Shown here: positions 1-7,752 of the stretch, in pieces | Position numbering within the stretch: position 1 is the stretch's first letter | Layout: every line of letters begins with the position of its first letter | NCBI GenBank assembly: GCA_002315325.1 | Contig: DCGU01000034.1 | Coordinates: forward strand, 275 to 23,856 | Source of the DNA: Clostridiales bacterium UBA1770 | GTDB taxonomy: Bacteria; Bacillota; Clostridia; Oscillospirales; CAG-272 | Reading direction: 5' to 3' | Length of the DNA: 23,582 bases | Notes under the pieces: generated by a model | Databases searched by the model: none | What the model was told of the DNA's origin: nothing | Seen by the model: only the letters and a program-made list of their open reading frames with translations | Translations under genes and position numbers: made by a program

Positions 1-234
1 GAATACGATATCTGGCACATGATGATTGACGAATCCAGACAAGGTAAGGGATATGGAACAGAGGCACTTATACAGGTAATAACCTATATAAAGACAAAGC
101 CATTTGGACCATCCAATCGAATCGCTCTGACGTGTAATAAAGAGAACGTTGCGGGTCTTAGGCTTTATAGGAAAATTGGATTTACCGAAACCGGCATGGA
201 GGATGATGACGAAATAGAATTAGTTTTACAGTAA
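1..234 (+). CDS. GNAT-family N-acetyltransferase, 3' part only
   Basis: The open frame runs in from the window edge and codes for the last 77 residues, ending at TAA 232-234. Residues 13-20 of the visible part (RQGKGYGT) match the acetyl-CoA pyrophosphate-binding motif A (Q/R-x-x-G-x-G/A) of GNAT acetyltransferases. The following segment, with NxxxLRLYRKIGF, matches the motif B region that ends most GNAT domains. GNAT enzymes move an acetyl group from acetyl-CoA to an amine; the substrate cannot be told from this fragment. An ATG at 19 exists but lies inside the domain, so the true start is upstream of the window. A strong hairpin at 251-295 follows the stop. Confidence 0.85.
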   Translation, partial: EYDIWHMMIDESRQGKGYGTEALIQVITYIKTKPFGPSNRIALTCNKENVAGLRLYRKIGFTETGMEDDDEIELVLQ

Positions 235-250
235 CAAATAAGCTTAATCC

Positions 251-295
251 ACAAAGTAAGTATCCCCCGGCTTAGCCGGGGGATACTTACTTTGT
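251..295. terminator. Perfect 21-bp inverted repeat, probable terminator
   Basis: Arms 251-271 and 275-295 are perfectly complementary, with a 3-nt TTA loop. The inner part is GC-rich (ATCCCCCGGC / GCCGGGGGAT) and the outer part ACTTACTTT could act as the T-rich tail of an intrinsic terminator on either strand. There is no uninterrupted T run after the stem, so termination is inferred. It lies 16 nt after the acetyltransferase stop and before the next promoter. Confidence 0.6.
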
Positions 296-345
296 ACCGT
301 GTGAACCCGTGCCATCTCTTTTAGCTATAAAAACAGTGAAGTGAA

Positions 346-374
346 TTGTATTCATTGGCACTTTGTGATACAAT
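346..374 (+). promoter_or_regulatory. Candidate sigma-A promoter for the condensation-like gene
   Basis: TTGTAT (346-351), 17-bp spacer, TACAAT (369-374). The -10 matches consensus at 5 of 6 positions; the -35 is weak (3 of 6). It lies about 40 nt before the chosen start codon at 415. Confidence 0.45.
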
Positions 375-414
375 TACGTTGTTATTGTATATGTACGAAA
401 AGGAGGCATGGTCG

Positions 415-1656
415 ATGCGGTACGAACTGGGATTCATGGATAAATACCCCATTGAAGCGGCCGGCAGCACGGTGGAGAACAACCCTATGTATCGGGTTGC
501 ACTGCGTACGCCGATTGATGCAGCCCGGTTGGAGAGCGCGATTCGGGCGGCCTTGCCCGGTCACCCGCTGTTCGCCACGCGCGTCTGTTTTGATAAAGCG
601 TTTTATCTGGAAACCAACGATGCTCCGCTTGTCATCCTGCAATGCGATGAACGGAACCGGCCGAAAACGTTCGGACAGAATACGAACGATTACCCCTGGC
701 GTATTTGTTACGACGGCTGCCGCCTTTGCTTTGAGTGGCTGCACGGTGTTTCGGACGGCATCGGTGCGCTGAAATTCCTGTCGGATATTCTCTGTGTGTA
801 TTGCGGCGGTCAATTAGAGCCGCCGGCGCAGGAACTGCCGCTCGGTTTGGGACTGGAACCGTTTTATAATGCAAAAGAGAAGGGGAGCGGTTATGCCGTG
901 GACCCGACCGGTTTTCCCGTGCGGCACTTTCCCAAGTGCAATCGCGGGTACAAGACCGATTGTCACGCATTGACTGCCGATACGGCGTCCGTGGTGGCAG
1001 CGGCGCGTGCAATGCACAGCTCCGTCGCCCCCGTGTTGGCGATTCTCTTTTCCCGGGCGTTGCGGTGTCACTTGCCCGCGGGCGTCAAAAACAGAAAAGT
1101 CGCCTGCAACGTGGTTTTGGATTTGCGGCGTTCTCTGCATTATGAAACGATGCATAACTGCGTGGATTATAAGCGCATGACGTATATCGACGACTACGAT
1201 GCCATGTCGTTTGCGCAGGTTGCCCAAACGTATAAAGAAAAACTGGACGTCGCGCGCCGACCGGAAAACGTTGTGCGGTCCGTGACCGACCGCATCAAGA
1301 CGTTCCGGGCCTATCACCTGCTCGGCAGCAAGCGCTTTTTGCGGGGATGCACGAAACTCATCGGTCTGCTCTTGAAAGATACCGATTGCAACTTCGTATT
1401 GACGTATCCGGGCAAAATCGAACTGCCTTCTTTCGTATCTGAGCAGGTGGCCGATATTGATTTTAAAGTGTGGCACGACTTCGGCGAATGTATTATGGCT
1501 GCCGTGGATTATAATGGACGCTTTAATCTCAATATTGCCGAAAACTACGTCGAAAAGGGTGTCGTGGAGGACTTCATCCGTCTTTCGGCCGAGGTGGGGA
1601 TTATCTGGCAGGATAACGGCTGCACCGAATTTGAACAGGCTCATTTTATGGATTAA
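415..1656 (+). CDS. Stand-alone condensation/alcohol-acetyltransferase-like protein
   Basis: A 413-aa protein. The start at ATG 415 is chosen because AAAGGAGG ends 8 nt upstream; the frame is open further 5' (TTG at 346) but that stretch overlaps the promoter. Residues 109-115 (LHGVSDG) match the HxxxDG active-site signature of the chloramphenicol-acetyltransferase-like fold shared by NRPS condensation domains, alcohol acetyltransferases and WS/DGAT enzymes, with His110 as presumed catalytic base. The early segment resembling 'N.PMYRVAL' and the later 'CNVVLDLRRSL' fit the two-lobed fold. No carrier-protein or adenylation domain is attached and no signal peptide is seen, so it probably acts in the cytoplasm on a small acyl-CoA or lipid substrate. 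It is followed after 28 nt by the nucleotidase gene and may be co-transcribed. The exact reaction is unknown. Confidence 0.7.
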   Translation: MRYELGFMDKYPIEAAGSTVENNPMYRVALRTPIDAARLESAIRAALPGHPLFATRVCFDKAFYLETNDAPLVILQCDERNRPKTFGQNTNDYPWRICYDGCRLCFEWLHGVSDGIGALKFLSDILCVYCGGQLEPPAQELPLGLGLEPFYNAKEKGSGYAVDPTGFPVRHFPKCNRGYKTDCHALTADTASVVAAARAMHSSVAPVLAILFSRALRCHLPAGVKNRKVACNVVLDLRRSLHYETMHNCVDYKRMTYIDDYDAMSFAQVAQTYKEKLDVARRPENVVRSVTDRIKTFRAYHLLGSKRFLRGCTKLIGLLLKDTDCNFVLTYPGKIELPSFVSEQVADIDFKVWHDFGECIMAAVDYNGRFNLNIAENYVEKGVVEDFIRLSAEVGIIWQDNGCTEFEQAHFMD

Positions 1657-1684
1657 ATAAAAAGCAAAAAAGAGGAAAAACAAA

Positions 1685-3367
1685 ATGAAAAAACACGTAA
1701 AACTCTTATCTCTTCTGCTCGTTGTCGTCACGTTGCTTTGTTTGTGCACGGCGTGCGGCACGCGGACGAATGACCACGATATCGTCGTGCTGTTTACCAA
1801 CGATATTCACTGTCAAATTGAAGAAGGCGAAGAAAAACTGACCCTTTCTCAAGTCGCCTATTTAAAAAAGGCAACGGAACAAATCACGCCCTACGTGGCG
1901 TTGGTCGACTGCGGCGATGCCGTGCAGGGTTCCTCTCTCGGTGCCGTTTCACAGGGCGAAGTGATTGTCGATGCGATGAACGCAGTCGGCTACGATTTTG
2001 CTGCGCTCGGCAATCATGAATTCGATTATCAAATGCCGCGTCTGCGCGAATTGCTTGCCAAAGCCAACGCACAATATTTGTGCTGCAACGTGACCTACAC
2101 CGGTGAAGGGCTTTCTGCACTGGAAGATACGAAACCCTATGAAATCGTCAAATACGGCAAATATAAGGTCGCTTTTGTCGGTATTTCCACACCCATGACG
2201 TGTTACAGTACCTCTCCGATGATTTTTGAAGAGGACGGGGTACAGGTATATGATTTCAATCTCGGTGAAAACGGTACGCTGTTTTATGCAGCCGTTCAAA
2301 AGACGGTAAACGACGCCAAAAAACACGGCGCCGATTTCGTCATTGCATTGGCGCACGTCGGTACAGACGCTGCCGACGCACCCTATAACGTCCCGGAGTT
2401 GGTCGCCAATACGACCGGTATTGATGCCGTTCTCGACGGACATTCGCACACGGATTACGTGGAAACGTACGACAACAAAGACGGGAATGACGTGTTGTGT
2501 GCACAAACAGGCACGGGTCTTGTCAACGTCGGACAACTGACAATAAAGACAGACGGCACGCTGACCGTTGAGCTGCTGAACAGCATCGATGGTGACGACG
2601 CCGAAGTTGCCGCTGCTGTGGGCGGGTACGTGGAGACCTATTCCGCATGGTTGAATGAGGTGATTTGTTCCATCAACGTATCCTTGCCCACCGTGGACGA
2701 AAACGGTCTGCGTGCCGTGCGTAACCGCGAAACCGCCATCGGCGATTTGTGTGCCGACGCGTATCGTGCCGTATCCGGGGCCGACGTGGCCTATATCAAC
2801 GGCGGCGGTATTCGTGCCGGTTTTGCAGCCGGGCAGATTACGTATCAGAACGTCATTGACGTCAACCCCTACGGCAACGAACTGTGTGTGGTGGAACTGA
2901 CCGGACAGGAAATTATGGATATTTTGGAGTATGACGTCCGCTGCGTCACACCCCAAATCACGAACGAAGACGGCTCCAAACCCATGGGTGAGGACGGCAG
3001 TTTCCCCAACGTTTCGGGTATGACCTTTACCGTGGATACGACGATCCCTTCTCCCGTTTTGGTAAATGAGGAGGATATGCTTGTCGGTGTTGACGAAACC
3101 ATGACGCGCCGTGTCTCCGATTTGAAGATTTGGAACGGCAGCGAATACGTGCCGGTTGATCTTACCAAAACCTACACGTTCGCCGGGACGAACTATATGA
3201 TCCTCAAGGGCGGCAGCGGTATGAAGGTCTATTTGGTCGGCAAAAACGTCGTGCAGAAGAGTATCATGTCCGACTACCAGGTGCTCATCACCTATATCCG
3301 CGATACTTTGGCAGGTGACCTGTCGCAGTACACCGCACCCGATACCCGCATCACGTTTATTCGCTGA
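1685..3367 (+). CDS. 5'-nucleotidase/UshA-family lipoprotein
   Basis: A 560-aa exported protein. The N-terminus is a lipoprotein signal (KK charge, hydrophobic stretch 7-20, lipobox ending at Cys24). The N-terminal calcineurin-like metallophosphatase domain shows its metal-binding motifs in order: TNDIH (Asp40, His42), DCGD (Asp78), GNHEFD (Asn110, His111), AHVG (His224) and GHSH (His253, His255). The C-terminal 5'-nucleotidase domain shows RNRET (346-350), NGGGIR (372-377) and a late TFAGTNYM substrate-loop segment. Family members hydrolyse 5'-nucleotides, UDP-sugars or cyclic nucleotides outside the cell for nucleoside and phosphate salvage. Length and domain order are normal. It starts 28 nt after the preceding stop with a GAGG-type ribosome site and ends before a clear terminator. 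Confidence 0.93.
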   Translation: MKKHVKLLSLLLVVVTLLCLCTACGTRTNDHDIVVLFTNDIHCQIEEGEEKLTLSQVAYLKKATEQITPYVALVDCGDAVQGSSLGAVSQGEVIVDAMNAVGYDFAALGNHEFDYQMPRLRELLAKANAQYLCCNVTYTGEGLSALEDTKPYEIVKYGKYKVAFVGISTPMTCYSTSPMIFEEDGVQVYDFNLGENGTLFYAAVQKTVNDAKKHGADFVIALAHVGTDAADAPYNVPELVANTTGIDAVLDGHSHTDYVETYDNKDGNDVLCAQTGTGLVNVGQLTIKTDGTLTVELLNSIDGDDAEVAAAVGGYVETYSAWLNEVICSINVSLPTVDENGLRAVRNRETAIGDLCADAYRAVSGADVAYINGGGIRAGFAAGQITYQNVIDVNPYGNELCVVELTGQEIMDILEYDVRCVTPQITNEDGSKPMGEDGSFPNVSGMTFTVDTTIPSPVLVNEEDMLVGVDETMTRRVSDLKIWNGSEYVPVDLTKTYTFAGTNYMILKGGSGMKVYLVGKNVVQKSIMSDYQVLITYIRDTLAGDLSQYTAPDTRITFIR

Positions 3368-3459
3368 AGCAAAAAGAAATCGTGAAACGGCTCTCCCGCT
3401 GCCGCTGCAATTTGACAGATTGGCAGTATAGGGCCTTCTTGTCAATCAATCACTTGAGC

Positions 3460-3490
3460 AAAAAAAGAGCGTTTCGGCGCTCTTTTTTGC
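3460..3490 (+). terminator. Intrinsic terminator after the nucleotidase gene
   Basis: Stem AAAAAAGAGCG / CGCTCTTTTTT with a 6-nt loop (3472-3477) and a T6 run at 3483-3488. The A run on the 5' side makes it potentially bidirectional. The 90 nt between the stop at 3367 and this hairpin hold nothing recognisable. Confidence 0.88.
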
Positions 3491-3520
3491 ATTTTAAGTG
3501 ACGAAAAATGCAAATAAGAA

Positions 3521-3549
3521 TTGCACAACGTCCCAAAATAATATATAAT
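3521..3549 (+). promoter_or_regulatory. Strong sigma-A promoter for the PlsC-like gene
   Basis: TTGCAC (3521-3526), exactly 17 bp, then a perfect TATAAT (3544-3549). The expected transcript start near 3556 gives a leader of about 97 nt. Confidence 0.8.
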
Positions 3550-3591
3550 AATAAATCGGTACGTGCGCGACGAACCGTCTGCGCAGTCTTT

Positions 3592-3610
3592 CCGAACGGA
3601 ATCCGTTCGG
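3592..3610. promoter_or_regulatory. 19-bp palindrome in the leader of the PlsC-like gene
   Basis: CCGAACGGA (3592-3600), one central A, TCCGTTCGG (3602-3610): perfect 9-bp arms. It lies about 36-55 nt after the predicted transcript start, a common place for a repressor operator; as RNA it would form a hairpin ending about 40 nt before the start codon. There is no T run, so it is not a terminator. The regulator is unknown. Confidence 0.5.
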
Positions 3611-3652
3611 CGGCACTTCCCCCAACGCTAAAAGAAACGTAAGGGTTACAGA

Positions 3653-4948
3653 ATGAAAACGACGACGCAAAATATAGATACGATGACGCGTTTCAATATG
3701 AAAAAGCCTCCCAAAAAATGCAACCCGTTCTTAAAACCGGTGGCATGGGGCATTACGCTGCCCAATATTTTGAAGCATAAAACACATATCATAAAAACGG
3801 GGATGGAGGGCATCAAACCGCCCTACCTGCTGCTGGGAAATCACAATGCTTTTTTTGATATGAGCGTTTCTGCCACGGCTACGTTCCCGCATTTTGCCAA
3901 CTATATTGTGGCCATTGACGGGTTTATCGGCCGCGAGGGGCTGCTGCGCAATATCGGCTGCATATGCAAACGTAAGTTTACCAGCGATATTTCGCTGATT
4001 CGCCACATTCATACCGTGATTAAAAATAAAGGTATCGTGGCGATTTATCCCGAGGCACGGTATTCTTTGTGCGGTACCACCGCGCCGCTGCCGCAGTCAT
4101 TGGGGCAATTGTGTAAATCACTCGGCGTGCCGGTTGTCACGCTGATGTGTCACGGGCATCATATTAACCACCCGTTTTGGAACACACGCCACGAGCGTGG
4201 TGTCAAGCCGACGTCAGCCGAGATGCGGGTGCTCTACACGCCCGAACAGATGCAGACAATGACGGCCGGTGATATTAACGCCGGGTTGGTGCAGGCCTTC
4301 CAATACGACGATTTTGCCTGGCAGTATCAAAATAAAATCAGCGTTGACTGCCCCGACCGTGCCGTGGGACTCGAAAAGGTGCTGTATCAGTGCCCCCATT
4401 GCAAACAAGAGTACGCCATGAGCAGCGAGGGCGCGCAAATTAAATGCGGTGCCTGCGGAAAATCCTGGACGATGGACGAATACGGGCGCCTGTCCGCCGA
4501 TGCGGGGGAGACCGAATTTGCCCATATTCCCGATTGGTACGAATGGGAACGCCAAAACGTACGCCGTGAAGTGGAAGACGGCACCTACAACAGCGGTGCC
4601 TTACCTGTTCACGTGGAGAGTTTGCCCAATGCCAAGGGGTATATCGATTTAGGGGAGGGCATCATGACGCACGATATGAACGGCTTTACCGTGACGCTGC
4701 ATAGCCAAGACGGCGAAGAGCCGCGCATCATGACCAAACCCGTCCCGTCGCTGTATTCCTGCCATATCGAATATAACTATTTGTTTTCGCACGGCGACTG
4801 CGTCGATCTCAATACGCTGGACGATACGTGGTACGTTTACCCGCACGACTGTGCGTTTTCCGTCACCAAAATGGCCATCGCCACCGAGGAACTCTATTAC
4901 AAATACAAACGCGTGACGGGCAAACCCTGCCCGCCCGGATTGGCATAA
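3653..4948 (+). CDS. PlsC-like acyltransferase with internal zinc ribbon
   Basis: A 431-aa protein. Residues about 55-205 are a lysophospholipid acyltransferase (PlsC/LPLAT) domain: GNHNAFFD gives the HxxxxD catalytic pair (His64, Asp69) and YPEARYS (132-138) stands for the PEGTRS acceptor-binding block. Such enzymes move a fatty acyl chain to lysophosphatidic acid or a related acceptor at the inner membrane face. Unlike usual 200-250-aa PlsC proteins, this one continues with a zinc-ribbon module (Cys247, Cys250, Cys265, Cys268) and about 150 further residues of unassigned beta-rich sequence. The start has a weak ribosome site (TAAGGG) but is the first ATG after the promoter leader. It is monocistronic between a strong promoter and a terminator. 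The acceptor and the role of the C-terminal part are unknown. Confidence 0.8.
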   Translation: MKTTTQNIDTMTRFNMKKPPKKCNPFLKPVAWGITLPNILKHKTHIIKTGMEGIKPPYLLLGNHNAFFDMSVSATATFPHFANYIVAIDGFIGREGLLRNIGCICKRKFTSDISLIRHIHTVIKNKGIVAIYPEARYSLCGTTAPLPQSLGQLCKSLGVPVVTLMCHGHHINHPFWNTRHERGVKPTSAEMRVLYTPEQMQTMTAGDINAGLVQAFQYDDFAWQYQNKISVDCPDRAVGLEKVLYQCPHCKQEYAMSSEGAQIKCGACGKSWTMDEYGRLSADAGETEFAHIPDWYEWERQNVRREVEDGTYNSGALPVHVESLPNAKGYIDLGEGIMTHDMNGFTVTLHSQDGEEPRIMTKPVPSLYSCHIEYNYLFSHGDCVDLNTLDDTWYVYPHDCAFSVTKMAIATEELYYKYKRVTGKPCPPGLA

Positions 4949-4951
4949 ACT

Positions 4952-4989
4952 AAAACGGCAACGAACCGCACGAGGTTCGTTGCCGTTTT
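4952..4989. terminator. Bidirectional terminator between convergent genes
   Basis: Perfect 16-bp stem (4952-4967 with 4974-4989), loop GCACGA, AAAA on the left and TTTT on the right. It serves the PlsC-like gene on plus and the concanavalin-like gene on minus, whose stop is 2 nt away. Confidence 0.9.
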
Positions 4990-4991
4990 AA

Positions 4992-5615
4992 TTAGAATTT
5001 AGGTACGTATGACATACTGTGATGGGTGACTGTCGGCCGATAAACCTTAAAATCGCGGAACTCGATTTGGCTGCAGTAGGTACCCAGTCCTACGCGGTTG
5101 CAGTCTGGTTCGGTGATCGGGTCCGGGTCGGACAGCGTGACGACGACCTGTCCGTCGGCAGCGATAAAACAGGTATTGCCCACGATACCGGCCTGAATAT
5201 GGTATTCCCGGCCGGCTTCAATCGAAAAGGTGCCCACAAGCGACTGCAGGGCGCAGGTGGGATACCGTTCGATGCCGGCGCGTTTTGTGTACCAGCCGTT
5301 AAACCCGGCGATATATCCCGTTGCGGCGTCGCCCTTCTCATAATCCCAGCCGCGGGTGCGGAAGGAAAAGTTCAGGTCGTTGTCGCAGGGCGGGATAATG
5401 GTACCCCAAAAATCCAGCAGCACGTCACCGGGGAACTGCTGTTTGGTATAAATCAACCCTCCTGCATTGCCGCGAAAGACGCCGCGGCATACACCCCCGC
5501 CGCTCGTCCAGTCCCCGCCGCTGATTTCCCAGCGCTCGGCAAGGTCGTTTTTTGAAAAATCATCGTGGAACAGTAAAACCCCTGTTGTTACTTCATTTTG
5601 TCCGACAAGCAGCAT
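4992..5615 (-). CDS. Concanavalin-like (DUF1961/DUF1080-type) protein
   Basis: A 207-aa protein. The ATG at 5615 is chosen because AAGGGGG lies 8 nt upstream; the frame is open further 5' but that part covers the promoter. The sequence begins with a DDFSKNDLAERWEISGGDW-type strand pair, has aromatic-rich repeats (GLIYTKQQFPGDVLLDFWG, YIAGFNGWY) and ends with FRDFKVYRP. This pattern is that of laminin-G/concanavalin jelly-roll domains such as DUF1080 and DUF1961, which occur in glycan-related proteins. There is no signal peptide or lipobox, so the product is probably cytoplasmic, which is unusual for a presumed glycan-binding fold. Assignment to a precise family rests on memory of sequence style and needs a profile search. 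It is monocistronic with its own promoter and a shared terminator. Confidence 0.6.
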   Translation of the reverse strand: MLLVGQNEVTTGVLLFHDDFSKNDLAERWEISGGDWTSGGGVCRGVFRGNAGGLIYTKQQFPGDVLLDFWGTIIPPCDNDLNFSFRTRGWDYEKGDAATGYIAGFNGWYTKRAGIERYPTCALQSLVGTFSIEAGREYHIQAGIVGNTCFIAADGQVVVTLSDPDPITEPDCNRVGLGTYCSQIEFRDFKVYRPTVTHHSMSYVPKF

Positions 5616-5649
5616 CTTTTTATCCCCCTTGTGGTTGTTCTTACCGATT

Positions 5650-5677
5650 ATTGTAGCACAACGGTGGGGATTGTCAA
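5650..5677 (-). promoter_or_regulatory. Sigma-A promoter of the concanavalin-like gene
   Basis: Read on minus: perfect TTGACA (5677-5672), 16-bp spacer, TACAAT (5655-5650). It lies 35 nt before the ATG at 5615. Confidence 0.75.
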
Positions 5678-5720
5678 GACGTATCGTGCAAATCCCTTTT
5701 CCCGTCGGCGCAAAAAAATC

Positions 5721-5749
5721 TTGCATTATTTATAATATTGTAGTATAAT
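5721..5749 (+). promoter_or_regulatory. Sigma-A promoter of the TauE/SafE-like gene
   Basis: TTGCAT (5721-5726), 17-bp spacer, perfect TATAAT (5744-5749). It is divergent from the minus-strand promoter at 5650-5677. Confidence 0.75.
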
Positions 5750-5800
5750 ATATTGTCTATTGGCTTTTCATTTTTTTAGAAACGGAGGTCGTGCGTCGAA

Positions 5801-6607
5801 GTGAAGATTATCCTGTTCTGCATTTTGGCAGGGATGGGTGCGGGTCTTACCACCGGTTTTGCCGGGTTGTCCGCTGCCGTATATATCGTTCCCATTTTGG
5901 TCGGCGTACTGAACGTTCCGTTTTACGATGCGGTGGCCATCGCCCTGTCAAGCGACGTGCTGGCATCTGCCGTATCCGCCGTGACCTACGCCCGCAAAGG
6001 CAATATTGAAATCAAAAAAACGAAGTATCATTTGGCAACCATTTTATCCTTTGCCGTGCTCGGCAGTTTTGTGGCGTTTTGGCTGTCTCGTTTGGAAATC
6101 GGGCAGCGTGACGTCTCCGGTGACACGGTGCTCGGTTACTGGTCTATCGTGGCGGCCATGGCCCTCGGCGTATATTTACTCTTCCGTCCCGAAAAGAAGA
6201 CGTGTCTTTGCGGGGAAGGAAGCGGCAGCAAATGTTGGGTCGCACTTCTTTTGTGTGCCGGCGTCGGGTTGATTTGCGGCTTCCAGGGAACGGGCGGCGG
6301 TATGATGATGCTGTTTGTTCTCCATTCCGTTATGGGACTTGATTTCAAAAAAGCGGTGGGCACCAGCGTCTACATGATGTCCTTTACCGCACTGATCGGC
6401 GCTGTGGCGCATTTCCTGATTAACGGCTTTTCAGCCGGTTTGGTATTGCCGTTCGCCGTTTGCGTCGTGTCCACGTTTGTGTTTGCGTACGTCGGCGCCC
6501 GCATTGCCAACAAGATAAAAACGCACACGTTAACCATTCTTACCAGTATCATTTTGACGTTCTCCGGCTTGTTGATGCTGTTGACCAAAATCTTCGGCTG
6601 GTCATAA
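5801..6607 (+). CDS. TauE/SafE (TSUP) family membrane permease
   Basis: A 268-aa, very hydrophobic protein with about eight predicted membrane spans in two similar halves, each opening with a glycine-rich segment (GAGLTTGFAGLS at 9-20 and GLICGFQGTGGGMMM in the second half). The halves are followed by the family's FYDAVAIALSSDVLAS and FKKAVGTSVYMMSFTAL helices. TSUP proteins move sulfite, sulfoacetate or other organosulfur anions across the membrane; the substrate here is not inferable. A GTG start at 5801 is used: GGAGG lies 12 nt upstream, slightly far, but no better in-frame start exists. It is flanked by its own promoter and a terminator, so it is probably monocistronic. Confidence 0.85.
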   Translation: MKIILFCILAGMGAGLTTGFAGLSAAVYIVPILVGVLNVPFYDAVAIALSSDVLASAVSAVTYARKGNIEIKKTKYHLATILSFAVLGSFVAFWLSRLEIGQRDVSGDTVLGYWSIVAAMALGVYLLFRPEKKTCLCGEGSGSKCWVALLLCAGVGLICGFQGTGGGMMMLFVLHSVMGLDFKKAVGTSVYMMSFTALIGAVAHFLINGFSAGLVLPFAVCVVSTFVFAYVGARIANKIKTHTLTILTSIILTFSGLLMLLTKIFGWS

Positions 6608-6643
6608 CGATTTGACGGTATTGCCGATTATAAATATCCGAAC

Positions 6644-6683
6644 AAAACAGGGTTGCCTTGACAGAAAAGGCGGCCCTGTTTTT
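6644..6683 (+). terminator. Intrinsic terminator after the TSUP gene
   Basis: Left arm 6644-6657 (AAAACAGGG..GCC) pairs with right arm 6669-6682 (GGC..CCCTGTTTT), with a 2x2 internal mismatch; T5 at 6679-6683. The last two T residues are also the first bases of the next promoter's -35 box. Confidence 0.8.
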
Positions 6684-6710
6684 GACTTATTCGTATGAGT
6701 ATGATATAAT
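6682..6710 (+). promoter_or_regulatory. Strong sigma-A promoter of the SPFH gene
   Basis: TTGACT (6682-6687), 17-bp spacer, perfect TATAAT (6705-6710). The -35 box overlaps the T tract of the upstream terminator, leaving no spare sequence between units. Confidence 0.85.
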
Positions 6711-6754
6711 TATTATACCAACTTAGTTTCGCAGAAAAGAAAAGGAGAAAAAAT

Positions 6755-7738
6755 ATGGCTGGTTTAATTTTCGGTATTCTTGTTTTAATCGCCGGTATCG
6801 TTGCCGGTGCAGAGCTCAAGTATAAAAGCGTTAAATTGTCAAAGCTGCTGCCCTTGGTCGGCGCTGTCGTTTGCGTGGTTGTGATTCTGTCGTCCTGCTT
6901 TGCCACCGTCAGCACCGGTAACACCGGTATCGTGACAACGTTCGGCCGCGTGGAAAGCTTCACGTTGGATTCCGGTATTCATTTCGTCGCTCCCTGGCAG
7001 ACGGTGTTGGAAATGGACAACCGTGTACAGAAGAGCGTTATTGATATGGAATGTTTCTCTTCCGATATTCAGGAAGTGACCTGTGTCTACACCATCAACT
7101 ATCAAATCAATAAGGCAAATGCCCAGAATATCTACAAAACCATCGGTCGCGATTACTACAGCACGGTTATTACGCCTGCCGTAACCGAGTCGGTAAAGAC
7201 CGTTATGGCACATTACACGGCGGAGAACCTGATTTCCAACCGTGACGAGTTGGCGCTTGCCATTGAAGAGATGCTGTCCAAGGAGTTGGATAAATTCGAT
7301 ATCGAATTGGTTTCCACGTCCATCGAGGATATGGACTTTACCGATGAGTTCACCAATGCTGTTGAAGCCAAACAGGTTGCCGTGCAGAACAAATTGCGCG
7401 CCGCTACCGAGCAGGAACAGAAGACCATGGAGGCTGAGCAGGCGGCTGAACGTGCCAAGATTGAAGCCGACGCAGAGGCAGCCGTAGCCAAGATTAAGGC
7501 CGAGGCCGATGCAGAAGTTGCCCAGATTGCCGCACGTGCCGATCTCGAAGTACAGAAGGTGAACGCCGATGCCGCCGAGTACACCGGTCAGAAAGAGGCC
7601 GCCAAGAACAAGGCCATTCAGGAATCCCTGTCCGACGAGCTGCTGCAGTATATGCTGATTCAACAGTGGGACGGCAAGTATCCCGATACGTACATCGGCA
7701 GCGAGAACGTGTCTACGCTTTTGGATATTACCCAATAA
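6755..7738 (+). CDS. SPFH/Band-7 (prohibitin-like) membrane protein
   Basis: A 327-aa protein with two N-terminal hydrophobic segments (about 2-19 and 31-50), then the SPFH domain (TGNTGIVTTFGRVESF, then GIHFVAPWQTV, about 54-215). An alanine/glutamate-rich coiled coil (about 220-290) follows, rich in AEAAVAKIKAEADAEV-type heptads. Prohibitin-family proteins form large membrane-bound rings that organise membrane domains or control membrane proteases. The SPFH domain probably faces the outside or inside depending on the topology of the two spans, which is not resolvable here. AAGGAG at 6741 supports the start. It is monocistronic, with no NfeD or FtsH partner adjacent in the window. Confidence 0.88.
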   Translation: MAGLIFGILVLIAGIVAGAELKYKSVKLSKLLPLVGAVVCVVVILSSCFATVSTGNTGIVTTFGRVESFTLDSGIHFVAPWQTVLEMDNRVQKSVIDMECFSSDIQEVTCVYTINYQINKANAQNIYKTIGRDYYSTVITPAVTESVKTVMAHYTAENLISNRDELALAIEEMLSKELDKFDIELVSTSIEDMDFTDEFTNAVEAKQVAVQNKLRAATEQEQKTMEAEQAAERAKIEADAEAAVAKIKAEADAEVAQIAARADLEVQKVNADAAEYTGQKEAAKNKAIQESLSDELLQYMLIQQWDGKYPDTYIGSENVSTLLDITQ

Positions 7739-7752
7739 TACAAAAAATAAAA

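Noticed and set aside
346..414. TTG at 346 as start of the condensation-like gene
   Set aside because: It lies in the promoter, has no ribosome site, and a good AGGAGG precedes the ATG at 415.
814..1800. Minus-strand open frame of 328 codons opposite the condensation-like gene
   Set aside because: It is antisense to a well-supported gene and spans the boundary to the next gene without its own signals.
1949..3445. Long antisense open frame (498 codons) opposite the nucleotidase
   Set aside because: It mirrors the codon pattern of the real gene, has no recognisable motifs or ribosome site, and overlaps a gene with full domain evidence.
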